From: Bin125 sp026705025
GTDB lineage: Bacteria > Chloroflexota > Dehalococcoidia > Bin125
Length of the DNA: 64,000 nt
NCBI GenBank assembly: GCA_026705025.1
Contig: JAPPBN010000036.1
Location: 50,133 to 114,132, forward strand
Direction of reading: 5' to 3'
The notes beneath the pieces were generated by a model that worked only from the letters and a program-made list of their open reading frames with translations, did no database searches and was not told the origin of the DNA. Shown here piece by piece: positions 42,445 to 51,684 of the stretch (its first letter is position 1; each line of letters begins with the position of its first letter). The position numbers and the translations under genes were made by a program.

Positions 42445-45419
42445 CGACCAACGCTCCGCTGAGGACCGTGATCGAGGGACACAACCCGTCGAGATTCAAC
42501 TCGGTCACGCGCGCGCGGGCCATGCTCAACAACGGCCCCAACGCGCTGAACGCCATCGCGGACGACCTTCGCGGAGCGCTCTCGGACCTTTCGGGCGTCT
42601 TGATCGACCGGCCCTCCCGGCTGTTGTACGCCACCGATGCGTCGCTCTACGAGATGGAGCCGGTGGCAGTTGTCTTCCCGCGAACGTCAGCCGACGCCGA
42701 GGCTGCCGTCGGCGTCGCCCGAGACCACAGTGTGCCGGTCCTGCCGCGCGGCGGTGGAACAAGTCTGGCTGGCCAGGGCGTCAACCATGCCGTCGTGCTG
42801 GACTTCACCCGTCACATGAACGCTGTCCTCGATCTTGATCCCGATCGCCGCCTCGCAAGAGTCCAACCGGGCCTGGTGCTCTCCGAACTGAACAAGGCGG
42901 CTCGCAAGTTCGGGTTGCACTACCCGATTGATCCCTCGACGGCCAATCGCGCCACCATCGGCGGCGGGATTGGCAACAACTCCTGCGGTACGCACAGCGG
43001 GCTCTACGGCAAGACTGTAGACGTCATCGACTCGATGGACGTCATCCTCTCGGACGGTGAGCAGCTCCGCTTCGATCAGCTGGACGACCGTCGGCTGCGG
43101 GCTCTGATCGACGCCGGCGGCCGCGAGGGCCGTCTCTACCGAGATCTGAGAGAGCTCGCGGATCGTGAACGATCCGAGATCAACGACCGATACCCGGATA
43201 TCCCGCGTCGCGTCTCGGGCTACAACCTCGAGACCCTGCTCGATCCGGAGGGCGTCAACCTCTCACAGCTGGTGGTCGGCTCCGAGGGCACGCTCGCCGT
43301 CGTGACCGAGGCGACCGTGCAGCTCGCCCAACTGCCGCGCCGTCGCGGCATCCTCGCCGCGCACTTCCATACGTTGATTCAGGCGGCTGAAGCGACGGTC
43401 GTCGCCAACGCGCGCAAGCCGGCGGCGATCGAGCTGGTCGACGACATCATCATCGAGCGCTGCCGCTCGAGCGTGGGCTACGCGCCGCTCGCAGAATTCG
43501 TCGTCGGCGAGCCGGGTGCGATTCTACTGATCGAGTGCTTCTCTGATACCGACTCCGACCTCAACGATCAGCTTCGGACCATTCAGTCGGAACTCGAAGC
43601 ACAGGGCATGGGCTACGCCTTTGTCACCGAGACCGACTCGGCCGCGCAGGCGAGGATGTGGCAAATGCGCCAGGCCGGTTTGGGCCTGCTGATGTCGATG
43701 CACGGCGATCCCAAACCGGGGGCATTTGTCGAGGACACCGCCGTCCCGCCCGAACGGCTTCCCGAGTTTGTCGCCCGATTCGACGCTGCAGTGCGGGCCA
43801 AGGGACTGCGAGCTGGCTACTACGGACATGCCGCCGCCGGATGCCTGCACATCCGCCCGGTCGTCAACGTCAAGGACCCGGTCGGGCTCGACCAGACGGA
43901 GGAACTGGCCTCGGAGATCGCCGATCTGGTCGTCGAGTTTGGCGGTTCGCTCTCCGGAGAACACGGCGACGGCATCGTCCGCGGCGCGTTCATGGAGAAG
44001 ATGTACGGATCCCGCCTTGTCGATGCCTTCCGCGAGACGAAGCAGATCTTCGACCCTGATGGACTGTTCAACCCGGGCAAAATCATCGACACACCGCCGT
44101 TCCGCGACAATCTGCGTCTCAGCCCCGAGACGATCAATCGCGAGCCCCAGGGCTGGCTTGATTTCACCTCCGAAGGCGGACTGGCAAGAGCGGCCGAGAT
44201 GTGCAACGGCCAGGGCGCCTGCCGCAAGTTCGACGGCGGGATGTGTCCCTCATTCATGGTCACGCAGGACGAGGAGCATTCGACCCGCGGACGCGCCAAC
44301 CTGCTGCGACAGGTGCTCAACGGCGCCATGCCGCTTGAGGAGCTATCTGGCGACCGATTGCACGAGGCGCTCGACCTCTGCGTCGAATGCAAGGCCTGCA
44401 AAGCCGAATGTCCCTCGGGCGTTGACCTGGCCAAGATCAAGTACGAAGTCCTCGCGCACCGACATCAAGAACGCGGCGTCCCCCTGCGCGATCGCGCCTT
44501 CGCCAACATTTCCACGCTGCTCCGACTCGGTTCATTGGCGCCCACGTTGGCCAACCTGGCAGGATCGACCCCCCTGGCGAAACTGGCCATGAAGCAGCTC
44601 GGCGTGAATCCGCAACGACCGTTGCCACGATTGGCCAATCAAACCTTCGATCGGTGGTTCCGCCGCCGCACCGGTTCAGCCCAGCGGCAGGAGTCAGCCG
44701 CGAGAGGCGACGTGGTCCTCTTCGACGACACGTTCACGAACTTTGTGCACCCTGAGGTCGGGATCGCCGTCACGACCATCATCGAGGCGCTCGGCTACCG
44801 GGTTTCCCGAGTGGAACAGCGAGCCTGTTGCGGACGCCCGTCGATCTCGAAGGGTCTGCTCGACAATGCCCGATCGCTCGCCGAGCGTAACGTGGCGGCG
44901 CTGCTTCCATACGCCGCCGCGGGCATTCCGATCGTCGGAACCGAGCCGTCTTGCCTGTTGACCCTGCGCGACGAGTATCCGTTGCTCTTGCGAAATGAGG
45001 ATGCGTCGCGCGTCGCTGCTCATGCCCTGTTGTTCGACGAGTGGCTCGCCCGGGAACTCGACCAGGACGACGCGCCATCAATCTTCGCCGGCAGTCACGG
45101 ACCGTTGAATCTGCACGCCCACTGTCACCAGAAAGCCCTGGCCGGCGTCGCTCAGACATTGTCGGTCCTGCGGCGGGCAGGCTACGAGCCCGAAGCAATT
45201 GACAGCGGTTGCTGCGGCATGGCCGGTTCGTTTGGCTTCGAGGCCGAGCATCACGAGATCTCAAGAGCAATGGGGGAACTGCGCCTGTTCCCCGCGATCC
45301 GCGGGGCCCGGCACATTCCCGTCGCGGTGACCGGGGTCTCCTGCCGTCAGCAGATCGGATACTTCACCGAGGCCCAGCCACGGCACGTAGTCGAGTATCT
45401 GGCGGCCGCTCTGAAGTAG
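42441..45419 (+). CDS. GlcD-GlcF type FAD/iron-sulfur oxidoreductase fusion
   Basis: The 992-residue protein has an FAD-binding PCMH domain (PRGGGTSLAGQGVNHAVVLDF, GGGIGNNSCGTHSGLYGKT), a GlcD C-terminal domain with YGHAAAGCLHIRPVVN and SLSGEHGDG, a ferredoxin-like region with CNGQGACRKF and CVECKACKAECPSG, and two CCG motifs (QRACCGRPS, DSGCCGMAGS). It would oxidise a 2-hydroxyacid such as D-lactate, glycolate or D-2-hydroxyglutarate and pass electrons to the membrane. Its start overlaps the thiamin-operon gene by four bases, so it is probably co-expressed; a thiamin-related role is only inference. tRNA-Phe follows on the opposite strand. Confidence 0.92.
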   Translation: MTTNAPLRTVIEGHNPSRFNSVTRARAMLNNGPNALNAIADDLRGALSDLSGVLIDRPSRLLYATDASLYEMEPVAVVFPRTSADAEAAVGVARDHSVPVLPRGGGTSLAGQGVNHAVVLDFTRHMNAVLDLDPDRRLARVQPGLVLSELNKAARKFGLHYPIDPSTANRATIGGGIGNNSCGTHSGLYGKTVDVIDSMDVILSDGEQLRFDQLDDRRLRALIDAGGREGRLYRDLRELADRERSEINDRYPDIPRRVSGYNLETLLDPEGVNLSQLVVGSEGTLAVVTEATVQLAQLPRRRGILAAHFHTLIQAAEATVVANARKPAAIELVDDIIIERCRSSVGYAPLAEFVVGEPGAILLIECFSDTDSDLNDQLRTIQSELEAQGMGYAFVTETDSAAQARMWQMRQAGLGLLMSMHGDPKPGAFVEDTAVPPERLPEFVARFDAAVRAKGLRAGYYGHAAAGCLHIRPVVNVKDPVGLDQTEELASEIADLVVEFGGSLSGEHGDGIVRGAFMEKMYGSRLVDAFRETKQIFDPDGLFNPGKIIDTPPFRDNLRLSPETINREPQGWLDFTSEGGLARAAEMCNGQGACRKFDGGMCPSFMVTQDEEHSTRGRANLLRQVLNGAMPLEELSGDRLHEALDLCVECKACKAECPSGVDLAKIKYEVLAHRHQERGVPLRDRAFANISTLLRLGSLAPTLANLAGSTPLAKLAMKQLGVNPQRPLPRLANQTFDRWFRRRTGSAQRQESAARGDVVLFDDTFTNFVHPEVGIAVTTIIEALGYRVSRVEQRACCGRPSISKGLLDNARSLAERNVAALLPYAAAGIPIVGTEPSCLLTLRDEYPLLLRNEDASRVAAHALLFDEWLARELDQDDAPSIFAGSHGPLNLHAHCHQKALAGVAQTLSVLRRAGYEPEAIDSGCCGMAGSFGFEAEHHEISRAMGELRLFPAIRGARHIPVAVTGVSCRQQIGYFTEAQPRHVVEYLAAALK

Positions 45420-45430
45420 GAGGCGAAACT

Positions 45431-45506
45431 TGGTGCCGAGGGGCAGAGTCGAACTGCCGACACCACGATTTTCAGTCGTGTGCTCTACCAACTGAGCTAC
45501 CTCGGC
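45431..45506 (-). tRNA. tRNA-Phe(GAA)
   Basis: On the minus strand the acceptor GCCGAGG pairs with CCTCGGC, with discriminator A and encoded CCA (45431-45433). The anticodon loop is CT-GAA-AA and the T loop is GTTCGACTC. A37 follows the anticodon, making it a likely target of the MiaB encoded at 19304-20671. Total length with CCA is 76 bases. Confidence 0.97.
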
Positions 45507-45556
45507 GCGATAGCTGACTCAGCATACACTCAGAACCGGTGCGCAAGCGGGACCGA

Positions 45557-46252
45557 TCAGGGTCGCGACATGCTCTCAACCGTCGGCATGACGGCCACCC
45601 GGACCTCCTCGAAGACCTCTTCAATCGTGCCCCGCGCATCAACCACGTCCCAGCCGTAGCGGTCGGCCATCGCCGACATCTCATGCAACTGTTCTCGTTG
45701 GTGCTGCATGAAGCCGTCGTAGATGCTGCGGTCGTGCAAGTAGTCGCCGCCCGACTCCCAGAAGTCGAATCCGCGCTCGAGGATGCGCAGGACCAGGTCT
45801 TCGGCGTCGATGTCGAGATAGATCGTTTGATCCGGAATCAGCGCGAAGCCGTAGATCTGTTCCAGCCACTCGCGCGCCGCGCCGCGCACTATCGCCCGAG
45901 CCATGAGCGAAAAGATGTAGCGGTCAGCCAGCACGACCATACCCGCCTGCAGAGCAGGCAGCATGATTCGCTCGAATCGGTCCCAGAAATCTGTCGCATA
46001 GAACAGGTTCAGGGTGATCGGATCGAGCGTGTGGCCTTCCTTGGCCTGATCGATGCCCGGTCCGACCAACGGCGAGCGACGCAGGCCGCTGTCGACGACA
46101 CCCCAGCCATTGGCCTCGAGATAGTCCCGCAGAATCGAGATGATCGTCGAACGCCCGACGCCATCGGTTCCCTCAATCGCGATCAGCCGCCCCGGGAGCC
46201 ACTCCTGATCGATGCCGGGCGGTGGCTCGCCGTAGAACTGGACTTTGGTCAC
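45557..46252 (-). CDS. thymidylate-kinase-like P-loop kinase, diverged paralogue
   Basis: The 231-residue protein has a thymidylate-kinase-type P-loop IEGTDGVGRST (about 25-35) with Arg in place of the usual Lys (GxxGxGKST reads GTDGVGRST). It also has the LPALQAGMVVLADRYIFS DRY/DRx motif and IYLDIDAEDLVLRIL. It is clearly related to the adjacent upstream gene and overlaps it by four bases. The Lys-to-Arg change in the P-loop raises doubt about catalysis on its own; the two proteins may form a heteromer. It ends 50 bases before tRNA-Phe. Confidence 0.8.
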   Translation of the reverse strand: MTKVQFYGEPPPGIDQEWLPGRLIAIEGTDGVGRSTIISILRDYLEANGWGVVDSGLRRSPLVGPGIDQAKEGHTLDPITLNLFYATDFWDRFERIMLPALQAGMVVLADRYIFSLMARAIVRGAAREWLEQIYGFALIPDQTIYLDIDAEDLVLRILERGFDFWESGGDYLHDRSIYDGFMQHQREQLHEMSAMADRYGWDVVDARGTIEEVFEEVRVAVMPTVESMSRP

Positions 46253-46989
46253 AGGCCACCCCCGGCCGCGAGCGAGACGTAGCCGGTTTGCATGTGCGTT
46301 GGCACGTTCGTGATCTCACGCCGAGGCATGTCCTCCAGCAGCGGCTCAACGAGGTCGCGAACCAGCACCTGTTGACTGACCAGCGACTGATGAGCATCGA
46401 CGCGCGTGATGTCGTACTCGTCGCACAACGTGTCGTATTCCTCCAGGATTCGTCCCTGGAACAGCCGGAACGACTCGCTCACATCCTCGGAGAGGCCGAG
46501 GTCCATGCCCGCTTCGTAGAACTTGATCTCGGCCCGCGCCGCGCCGATCCGGCGAATCGATTCCTCCAGCGAGACATGGAAATACAGCGCGAGGTCCGGC
46601 GGCGGCGCGAATGAATAGAGATCGCGGACCCACTTGCGATTGACGCCTCTCGCGGCATCCCTGGCAAACGCGGTGTAGATGTAACGATCGGCCAGAACGA
46701 TTACGCCCGCCTGCAACGCGGGGAGAATCTGTTCGTGGGTGCGGCTGGCGAAATCGGCCGCGTGGATCAAACTGAACGACATCGGCGTCAGCAGCTGCTT
46801 GCGCTTGCCCCGCTTGGTGGTGTCACGAACGATCGGCGAGGAGTTCCATTCCGTGAACACGGTCACGTAGCCCTCGCTGCGCAGCCATTTGTGCAGCAGG
46901 TCCAGTTGCGTGCTCTTGCCCGATCCGTCAATCCCCTCGACCACAATCAGCCGGCCTGGCAGGTCCATGAATTCATTGGATGTCGACAC
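46249..46989 (-). CDS. thymidylate-kinase-like P-loop kinase
   Basis: From the GTG at 46989, preceded by GGAGGG with eight bases spacing, the protein has 246 residues. It contains VVEGIDGSGKSTQLDLLHKWLRSEG with an intact Lys, LPALQAGVIVLADRYIYTAFARDAARG, and a longer C-terminal part than classical Tmk. TMP kinase is the nearest family, but conserved TMP-binding residues are not all evident, so the nucleotide acceptor may differ. An upstream ATG at 47022 is possible. It is the first of two overlapping paralogues. Confidence 0.82.
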   Translation of the reverse strand: MSTSNEFMDLPGRLIVVEGIDGSGKSTQLDLLHKWLRSEGYVTVFTEWNSSPIVRDTTKRGKRKQLLTPMSFSLIHAADFASRTHEQILPALQAGVIVLADRYIYTAFARDAARGVNRKWVRDLYSFAPPPDLALYFHVSLEESIRRIGAARAEIKFYEAGMDLGLSEDVSESFRLFQGRILEEYDTLCDEYDITRVDAHQSLVSQQVLVRDLVEPLLEDMPRREITNVPTHMQTGYVSLAAGGGL

Positions 46990-47140
46990 CGTCGGTTCCC
47001 TCCGACGTGCAATCCCGGACAATAACCCCGGCAGGTTGCACGCAAACGCTCGATCCCTGGCTACAGGTTAACGAATCGGCAAGAACGCGAATCGAAGCAG
47101 TCAGAACATCTCAGCGTCGTTCAATGACTGGCAGGCTGCG

Positions 47141-48865
47141 TCAGCGTCGCCACTCGGCGATGTTCCACATCTCGCTGTCCCAGGCGTTGAAGCGAATCCC
47201 CTTGAGCGTTCCGGCATGGGCGGAGACGACGCCTCTGCTGACCAGCGGAATCTGAACGTAGCTCCGCACGAGCATATCGTTCAGCTGCTTGACCAATGCC
47301 TGCCGTTCGGGACCCAGCGGCAATTGAGGCAGCGGCTCATAGGCGGCGTCGTACTCCGGCATGCAGGCGCGGGCGATGTTGCCGCCTCCCCAGAGATTGT
47401 CGCGCGTCGCGATCTGTCCGCAGAGCAAATCAGCAAGGGCAATCTGCGGCTCAATCCCGCTCCCCGTGGTGTACATCTGCACGTCGGCGAAGAAACGTCG
47501 ATAGGTCTGTTCGGCGTCTTCGACCGGATCGCCTCCGAAGTAAACGCCGGCGTCGAAGTCCAGCACCTCGGTCTCGATCCCGATTTCCCGCCACCAGTGC
47601 GCGATCAACCCCTGGGTCAGCTGGCGAATCGTGTTGGTCGACGTCATGAACGTCACCCGCAGCGGCACGCCCTCATGTTCGCGGACGCCGTCGCCGTCGG
47701 TATCGAGCACGCCCTGCTCGTCAAGCAACTGCTTCGCGCCGTCAATCTCCTGAGCCAGACACATGTCGTTTGCTCCGGATCGATAGCGCCGAGGTCCAGC
47801 GACCAGGTCGCACTCCGGCCGGCCGGCAAACCCGTACAGCGCCGCGATCCGGGTCCGGTCGATTGCCATCGACATCGCCTGCCGAATCGGCTGGAACGAC
47901 AGAAACGGATGCGGATTCCGCCCGTCCAGATATTCGGAGCGGTCGTCGCCCAGCGCCGCGTCGGGGTTGGTCTGGTTCAGCACGACCCGCTCGACCAGGT
48001 CGGCGAAGGCGGTGACCACCGTTCCGTGGCCCATCGCTTCCAGATCGGCGAGTAACGACGGCTCAACCTGCAGGTTCCAGGCGTAGTCGGCTTCGCCGCG
48101 CTCCAGCAGCGCGCGTGCCGCATCTTCCGCGTTGCCGCCGCCTGTCAGCACCACCTCATCGAAGTACGGTTTCTCGCCCCGGTAGTGAGGATTGCGCTCG
48201 TAACGAACCTCAACCTCCGGCGTAAACGAGACGATCCGGTACGGCCCGGTTCCCAGCGGAGCAAGGTGTTCCTCCCGGCAGTCGCGAGCGGCTTCACCGA
48301 CGCAGTCGGCGAACTGGGTGCGGCTGATGATCGGAGCACCGGCGCTGACAAATGCCTGATACGGATACGGCGTGGCTGCTTCGAAGCTGATCTTGACCGT
48401 CCGGCTGTCCAGGGCTTCGACCGCCCTGATTCCCGCGAACACATCCTTCGCCGTGCAGCCGGTTCCTTCGTCAATGCAATAGCGCCAGGTGAACACGACG
48501 TCCTCGGCGGTCATTTCGCTGCCGTCCGACCACTTGAGGTCGTCTTTCAGCTTCCAGGTGATTGAGAGCGAGTCGGCCGACAGTCCGCCGTTCTCCAGCG
48601 TCGGGATCTCCTCCGCCAGCGCAGGTATCAGGACGCCGTCCGGGTCGTAGTGGGCCAACGGTTCAAGCGTGATCGCGCCGGCGTCGCGGTCCTTGTAGCC
48701 GCCCGACTGATACGGCCCGGCCACCGACGGCGCCTGCCAATAGACGATTGTCAGAACTTTCGGATCGCCGCCGCATCCGACCAGCAACCCCAATCCCACC
48801 AGGAGCAAACAGGCGGCAAGGGCAGCGCGCGCAAGCATCTTCCAGGGTCGGGTAGGCATCCGCAT
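47141..48865 (-). CDS. peptide-type ABC transporter substrate-binding lipoprotein
   Basis: The 574-residue protein has a signal peptide with lipobox LLVGCGGD and the SBP family 5 (OppA/DppA) fold: YQSGGYKDRDAGAITLEPLAHYD, LKWSDGSEMTAEDVVFTW, LGTGPYRIVSF, FQPIRQAMSMAIDR. No permease or ATPase lies beside it, so it may work with permeases encoded elsewhere. It is preceded by a perfect 14-bp inverted repeat. The 118-base gap between it and the kinase pair (47023-47140) shows no gene. Confidence 0.9.
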   Translation of the reverse strand: MRMPTRPWKMLARAALAACLLLVGLGLLVGCGGDPKVLTIVYWQAPSVAGPYQSGGYKDRDAGAITLEPLAHYDPDGVLIPALAEEIPTLENGGLSADSLSITWKLKDDLKWSDGSEMTAEDVVFTWRYCIDEGTGCTAKDVFAGIRAVEALDSRTVKISFEAATPYPYQAFVSAGAPIISRTQFADCVGEAARDCREEHLAPLGTGPYRIVSFTPEVEVRYERNPHYRGEKPYFDEVVLTGGGNAEDAARALLERGEADYAWNLQVEPSLLADLEAMGHGTVVTAFADLVERVVLNQTNPDAALGDDRSEYLDGRNPHPFLSFQPIRQAMSMAIDRTRIAALYGFAGRPECDLVAGPRRYRSGANDMCLAQEIDGAKQLLDEQGVLDTDGDGVREHEGVPLRVTFMTSTNTIRQLTQGLIAHWWREIGIETEVLDFDAGVYFGGDPVEDAEQTYRRFFADVQMYTTGSGIEPQIALADLLCGQIATRDNLWGGGNIARACMPEYDAAYEPLPQLPLGPERQALVKQLNDMLVRSYVQIPLVSRGVVSAHAGTLKGIRFNAWDSEMWNIAEWRR

Positions 48866-48928
48866 GACGGCGAGTCTAGAGGTCGGCCGAACTGCCGCCC
48901 CTCGTCGGCTACGCCGTGAACGTCAGCT

Positions 48929-48961
48929 TGGGAGCGCTGATCATATCGATCAGCGCTCCCA
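48929..48961. terminator. perfect 14-bp inverted repeat, probable terminator hairpin
   Basis: TGGGAGCGCTGATC (48929-48942) and GATCAGCGCTCCCA (48948-48961) pair perfectly around ATATC. It lies 32 bases after the stop of the zinc lipoprotein gene (minus strand) and 63 bases before the peptide-binding gene start. No T-run follows on the minus strand, so it is either a terminator of non-canonical type or an operator. Confidence 0.5.
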
Positions 48962-48993
48962 GGCCAGGCGTGAGGATCTCTCCGCGGTCCCGG

Positions 48994-51402
48994 CTACTGC
49001 TCAGCGATCGCTCGCGCGTTTCCGAGCAGAATGCCGATGTAGGTCGGATTCTCTTCCGTGGGCTGCGACCAGATGATGCCCCGTTTGGCTCCGGTCTCCG
49101 CTGCGACCGCATCGAGGGCCGAAGAATCGAACTGCTGCTCGTGGAACACCGTTTCCACGCCCTCATGCTCGATCAGCTCAATCAGCTCCGCAATCGCTTC
49201 GGCGCTGATGCCCTGTTCCGGTCCTTCGATCAGGAAGCCGGCAATCTCCAGCCCGTAGCGTCGAGCGAAGTAGGCGAACGCGTCGTGGAAGGTGACCAGC
49301 AGGCGGTGGTGGTCCGGCACGGCCTCGATCAGCGCCCGCGCCTCCGCGTCGGCTACTGCGACCTCGCCGAGGTAGAGACCAAGACGGTCGCTGAAGACGT
49401 TCGCATCGTCCGGGCTCAGGTGGCTGAGCTCATCAGCGATTGCCTCGATGGCGACGGAGGCCAGATCGGCGTCGAACCAGTAGTGCGGATCCTCGGAGCC
49501 GTGATGGTGGTGGTGCCCGTGAGCGTCGCCCTCATCCTCGTGCTCCTCATCCTCGTGTCCGTGTTCGTCCTCTTCGTGCTCTTCCTCGTCGTGCTCTTCG
49601 CCTTCCTCGTGTCCGTGTTCGTCCTCATCGTGGCCTGCATGCGGCGAGCCGCCTGAGTCGAGGACGCCGACGAAGGCCAGGCTCGACGGCGCGCCGCCGA
49701 TGTCCCATTCCTCTTCGATCTCCATGTGCGAGAGATGCACGCCGAGAACATGACCGCTGTTCGGATCGGCGACGTACATCATGTCACCGACAACGATGAT
49801 CGCCGCTCGCCCGGCTTCGCCCGGTTCGACCAGCGCCATTGTCTCCATCAGATCGCCGTCGTGCGCGTCCAGCGCGTGCAACACGCCGTCGGCGCCGAGC
49901 ACGTAGAAGATCTCGCCGTCGCTGGAGAACGCCGTCGCCATGCTCGGCTCGCTGAACACCTGGCGCATCTCGCCGTGGGCTACGTCGATCAGCCAGATGC
50001 CGTCATCGGCGAAGCCCTCGCTGTCGCGATAGGAGGCCCTCCCGAAGAAGTGCTCGACATGGTGATGACCGTAGACCGAGCCAATCCGCGAGTCCTCGCG
50101 CATCTCCGCCGGGTTGTCGACGAAGTCGTGCTCGTACTCGCCGTCGTGCGCGTGCAGGAAGAGCACCCCGCCGATGCAGCCAAAGGCCGCGCCGTGCTCG
50201 TTGTGCGACTCTCCGTGCATGCCCGGGCAAGAGCGGTTGGGGGCGTCGTAGACGACTTCGCCGTCGAATGTCCAAACCTCAACACCCACCGGCAGAGCGG
50301 CGTCCGGGTCATCGGGATCCTTGGTCGTGACCACAACGTGATCGTCGGTCATGACCAGTGCCGCGCCGTGATGCGGCCCGGCCTCCAGCACAATCGGTTC
50401 GTAGTCGCCCTCGGCCGTGATCAGGTCGTGCTCATTGATCAGGATCACGTGACCGCTGGTGTCGGCGAAGATCGCCGTCCAGCCGTGGCTGTTGACGTAG
50501 TGAATCGGGTTCTCTTCGACGATCTCCAGCGCGTGGCGGGAGACCCGCTCCTGCACCAGGTCGAAGTGATCGCCGTGCTCGACGAGGAAGATGCCGCCGT
50601 CGAAGATGTGCACCCGGTCGTCGCCGTCCTCGGGCCCGCGGGCCAGGACGAACCCGTAGCGGTGGGTCGGACTGGGCAGGACGCGGGCACGCGGCGCGGC
50701 GATATCGAACAGGCCGCGGTTCACGCTATCGCCCGAGAGATTGACGACGGATAGGTGCGCTTCCAACGCGTCGGCGACGAGCAGACGACCAACGGCCTCG
50801 GCCGCGCCGTGATCGTCCTCGTGGCCCCCCTCCTCCATCATCGCGCCGAACGGCATGAGCTCATGTCCGGCCTCCTCGATCGCCACAGCCAGATCGAGGA
50901 TGACCTTGGCGTTCTCCTGAATCACGTCCTCGTAGGCTGATTCAAGTCCCGCTCCGTTGATCACCACGAGGTCTGCTTCTGCAATCGCGCGGATGTCCGA
51001 CACGGTCAGCTCAAGCAGGTGGACGTCTGCCCCGGCCGGGACCAGGGCTCGCACATTGACCCGGTCCCCGCCGATCTGGCGAACCCAATCGGCGAGAATC
51101 TGCGTTGAGACCACGACGTTCAGGGGCTCAGCGGAGACGGCCTGCGCTTGGGACTGTTGCTGCTGCTGTTGTTGTTGCTGTTGCTGCTGCGCTTGGTCTG
51201 GTGCCGCCTCGGCCCGCGACTCACTCTGCTGCTGTTGGGGCTGTGCTAGCTGTTCTGCAGCTGCTTGCTCCTGCTGTCGCTCCGCCGTCTGCTGTTGCGC
51301 TTGCTGTTGCGACTGCTCGTCGTCGGAACAGCCGACCAGGAGCGCAGCCGCGACCAGCAACGCAACAGAGGCGCCGAGCGCCCATCTGAAAAACCGGGAC
51401 AT
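48994..51402 (-). CDS. zinc-binding lipoprotein: ZnuA/AztC-type binding protein with inserted beta-propeller (AztD-like)
   Basis: The 802-residue protein has a lipobox LLVGC (Cys25) and a Gln-rich linker (29-92). The first lobe of a cluster A-I metal-binding protein (93 to about 205) follows, with metal ligand His128. A roughly 380-residue insertion then runs to about 585 with blade-like repeats (RVHIFDGGIFLVEHGDHFD, GIWLIDVAHGEMRQV, VLHALDAHDGDLME, MMYVADPNSGHVLGV). A His/Asp/Glu loop (588-636) and the second lobe with DPHYWFD (His640), TFHDAFAYF (His706) and HEQQFD (754-759) complete the fold. ZnuA-type proteins capture periplasmic zinc. AztD is a separate zinc-chaperone propeller in AztABCD systems; here both appear fused, which is inference from pattern. 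No permease is encoded nearby. Confidence 0.85.
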   Translation of the reverse strand: MSRFFRWALGASVALLVAAALLVGCSDDEQSQQQAQQQTAERQQEQAAAEQLAQPQQQQSESRAEAAPDQAQQQQQQQQQQQQSQAQAVSAEPLNVVVSTQILADWVRQIGGDRVNVRALVPAGADVHLLELTVSDIRAIAEADLVVINGAGLESAYEDVIQENAKVILDLAVAIEEAGHELMPFGAMMEEGGHEDDHGAAEAVGRLLVADALEAHLSVVNLSGDSVNRGLFDIAAPRARVLPSPTHRYGFVLARGPEDGDDRVHIFDGGIFLVEHGDHFDLVQERVSRHALEIVEENPIHYVNSHGWTAIFADTSGHVILINEHDLITAEGDYEPIVLEAGPHHGAALVMTDDHVVVTTKDPDDPDAALPVGVEVWTFDGEVVYDAPNRSCPGMHGESHNEHGAAFGCIGGVLFLHAHDGEYEHDFVDNPAEMREDSRIGSVYGHHHVEHFFGRASYRDSEGFADDGIWLIDVAHGEMRQVFSEPSMATAFSSDGEIFYVLGADGVLHALDAHDGDLMETMALVEPGEAGRAAIIVVGDMMYVADPNSGHVLGVHLSHMEIEEEWDIGGAPSSLAFVGVLDSGGSPHAGHDEDEHGHEEGEEHDEEEHEEDEHGHEDEEHEDEGDAHGHHHHHGSEDPHYWFDADLASVAIEAIADELSHLSPDDANVFSDRLGLYLGEVAVADAEARALIEAVPDHHRLLVTFHDAFAYFARRYGLEIAGFLIEGPEQGISAEAIAELIELIEHEGVETVFHEQQFDSSALDAVAAETGAKRGIIWSQPTEENPTYIGILLGNARAIAEQ

Positions 51403-51684
51403 TGGGAAATCGATCTAGGCGGACTGTGTGTGCTCGCTCTGGCCCGTCCGCTGGGCCTGCTCTTCCGCCGGATGCTGACCGGCGGACATCATGCGCGTTC
51501 AGGCCTGGATGGTCCTCCCCTTCATTCCGACCCCAAACGTAACACGGGCCTTCCGCAGGCGTTATCAACCGCCCTACGTCGATCCAGGGCCAGAGTTGCA
51601 ACGTCCGTCGACGGCGATTGCGCGACAACGACCAGGACAATCGCTATGCTCCGCCGCAACTCGAACCAGTAGCAAGGATTGTCG

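Noticed and set aside
51140..51330. CAG/CTG microsatellite-like run as a non-coding tandem repeat
   Set aside because: It encodes the Gln-rich linker of the zinc lipoprotein in frame, with mixed CAG/CAA codons.
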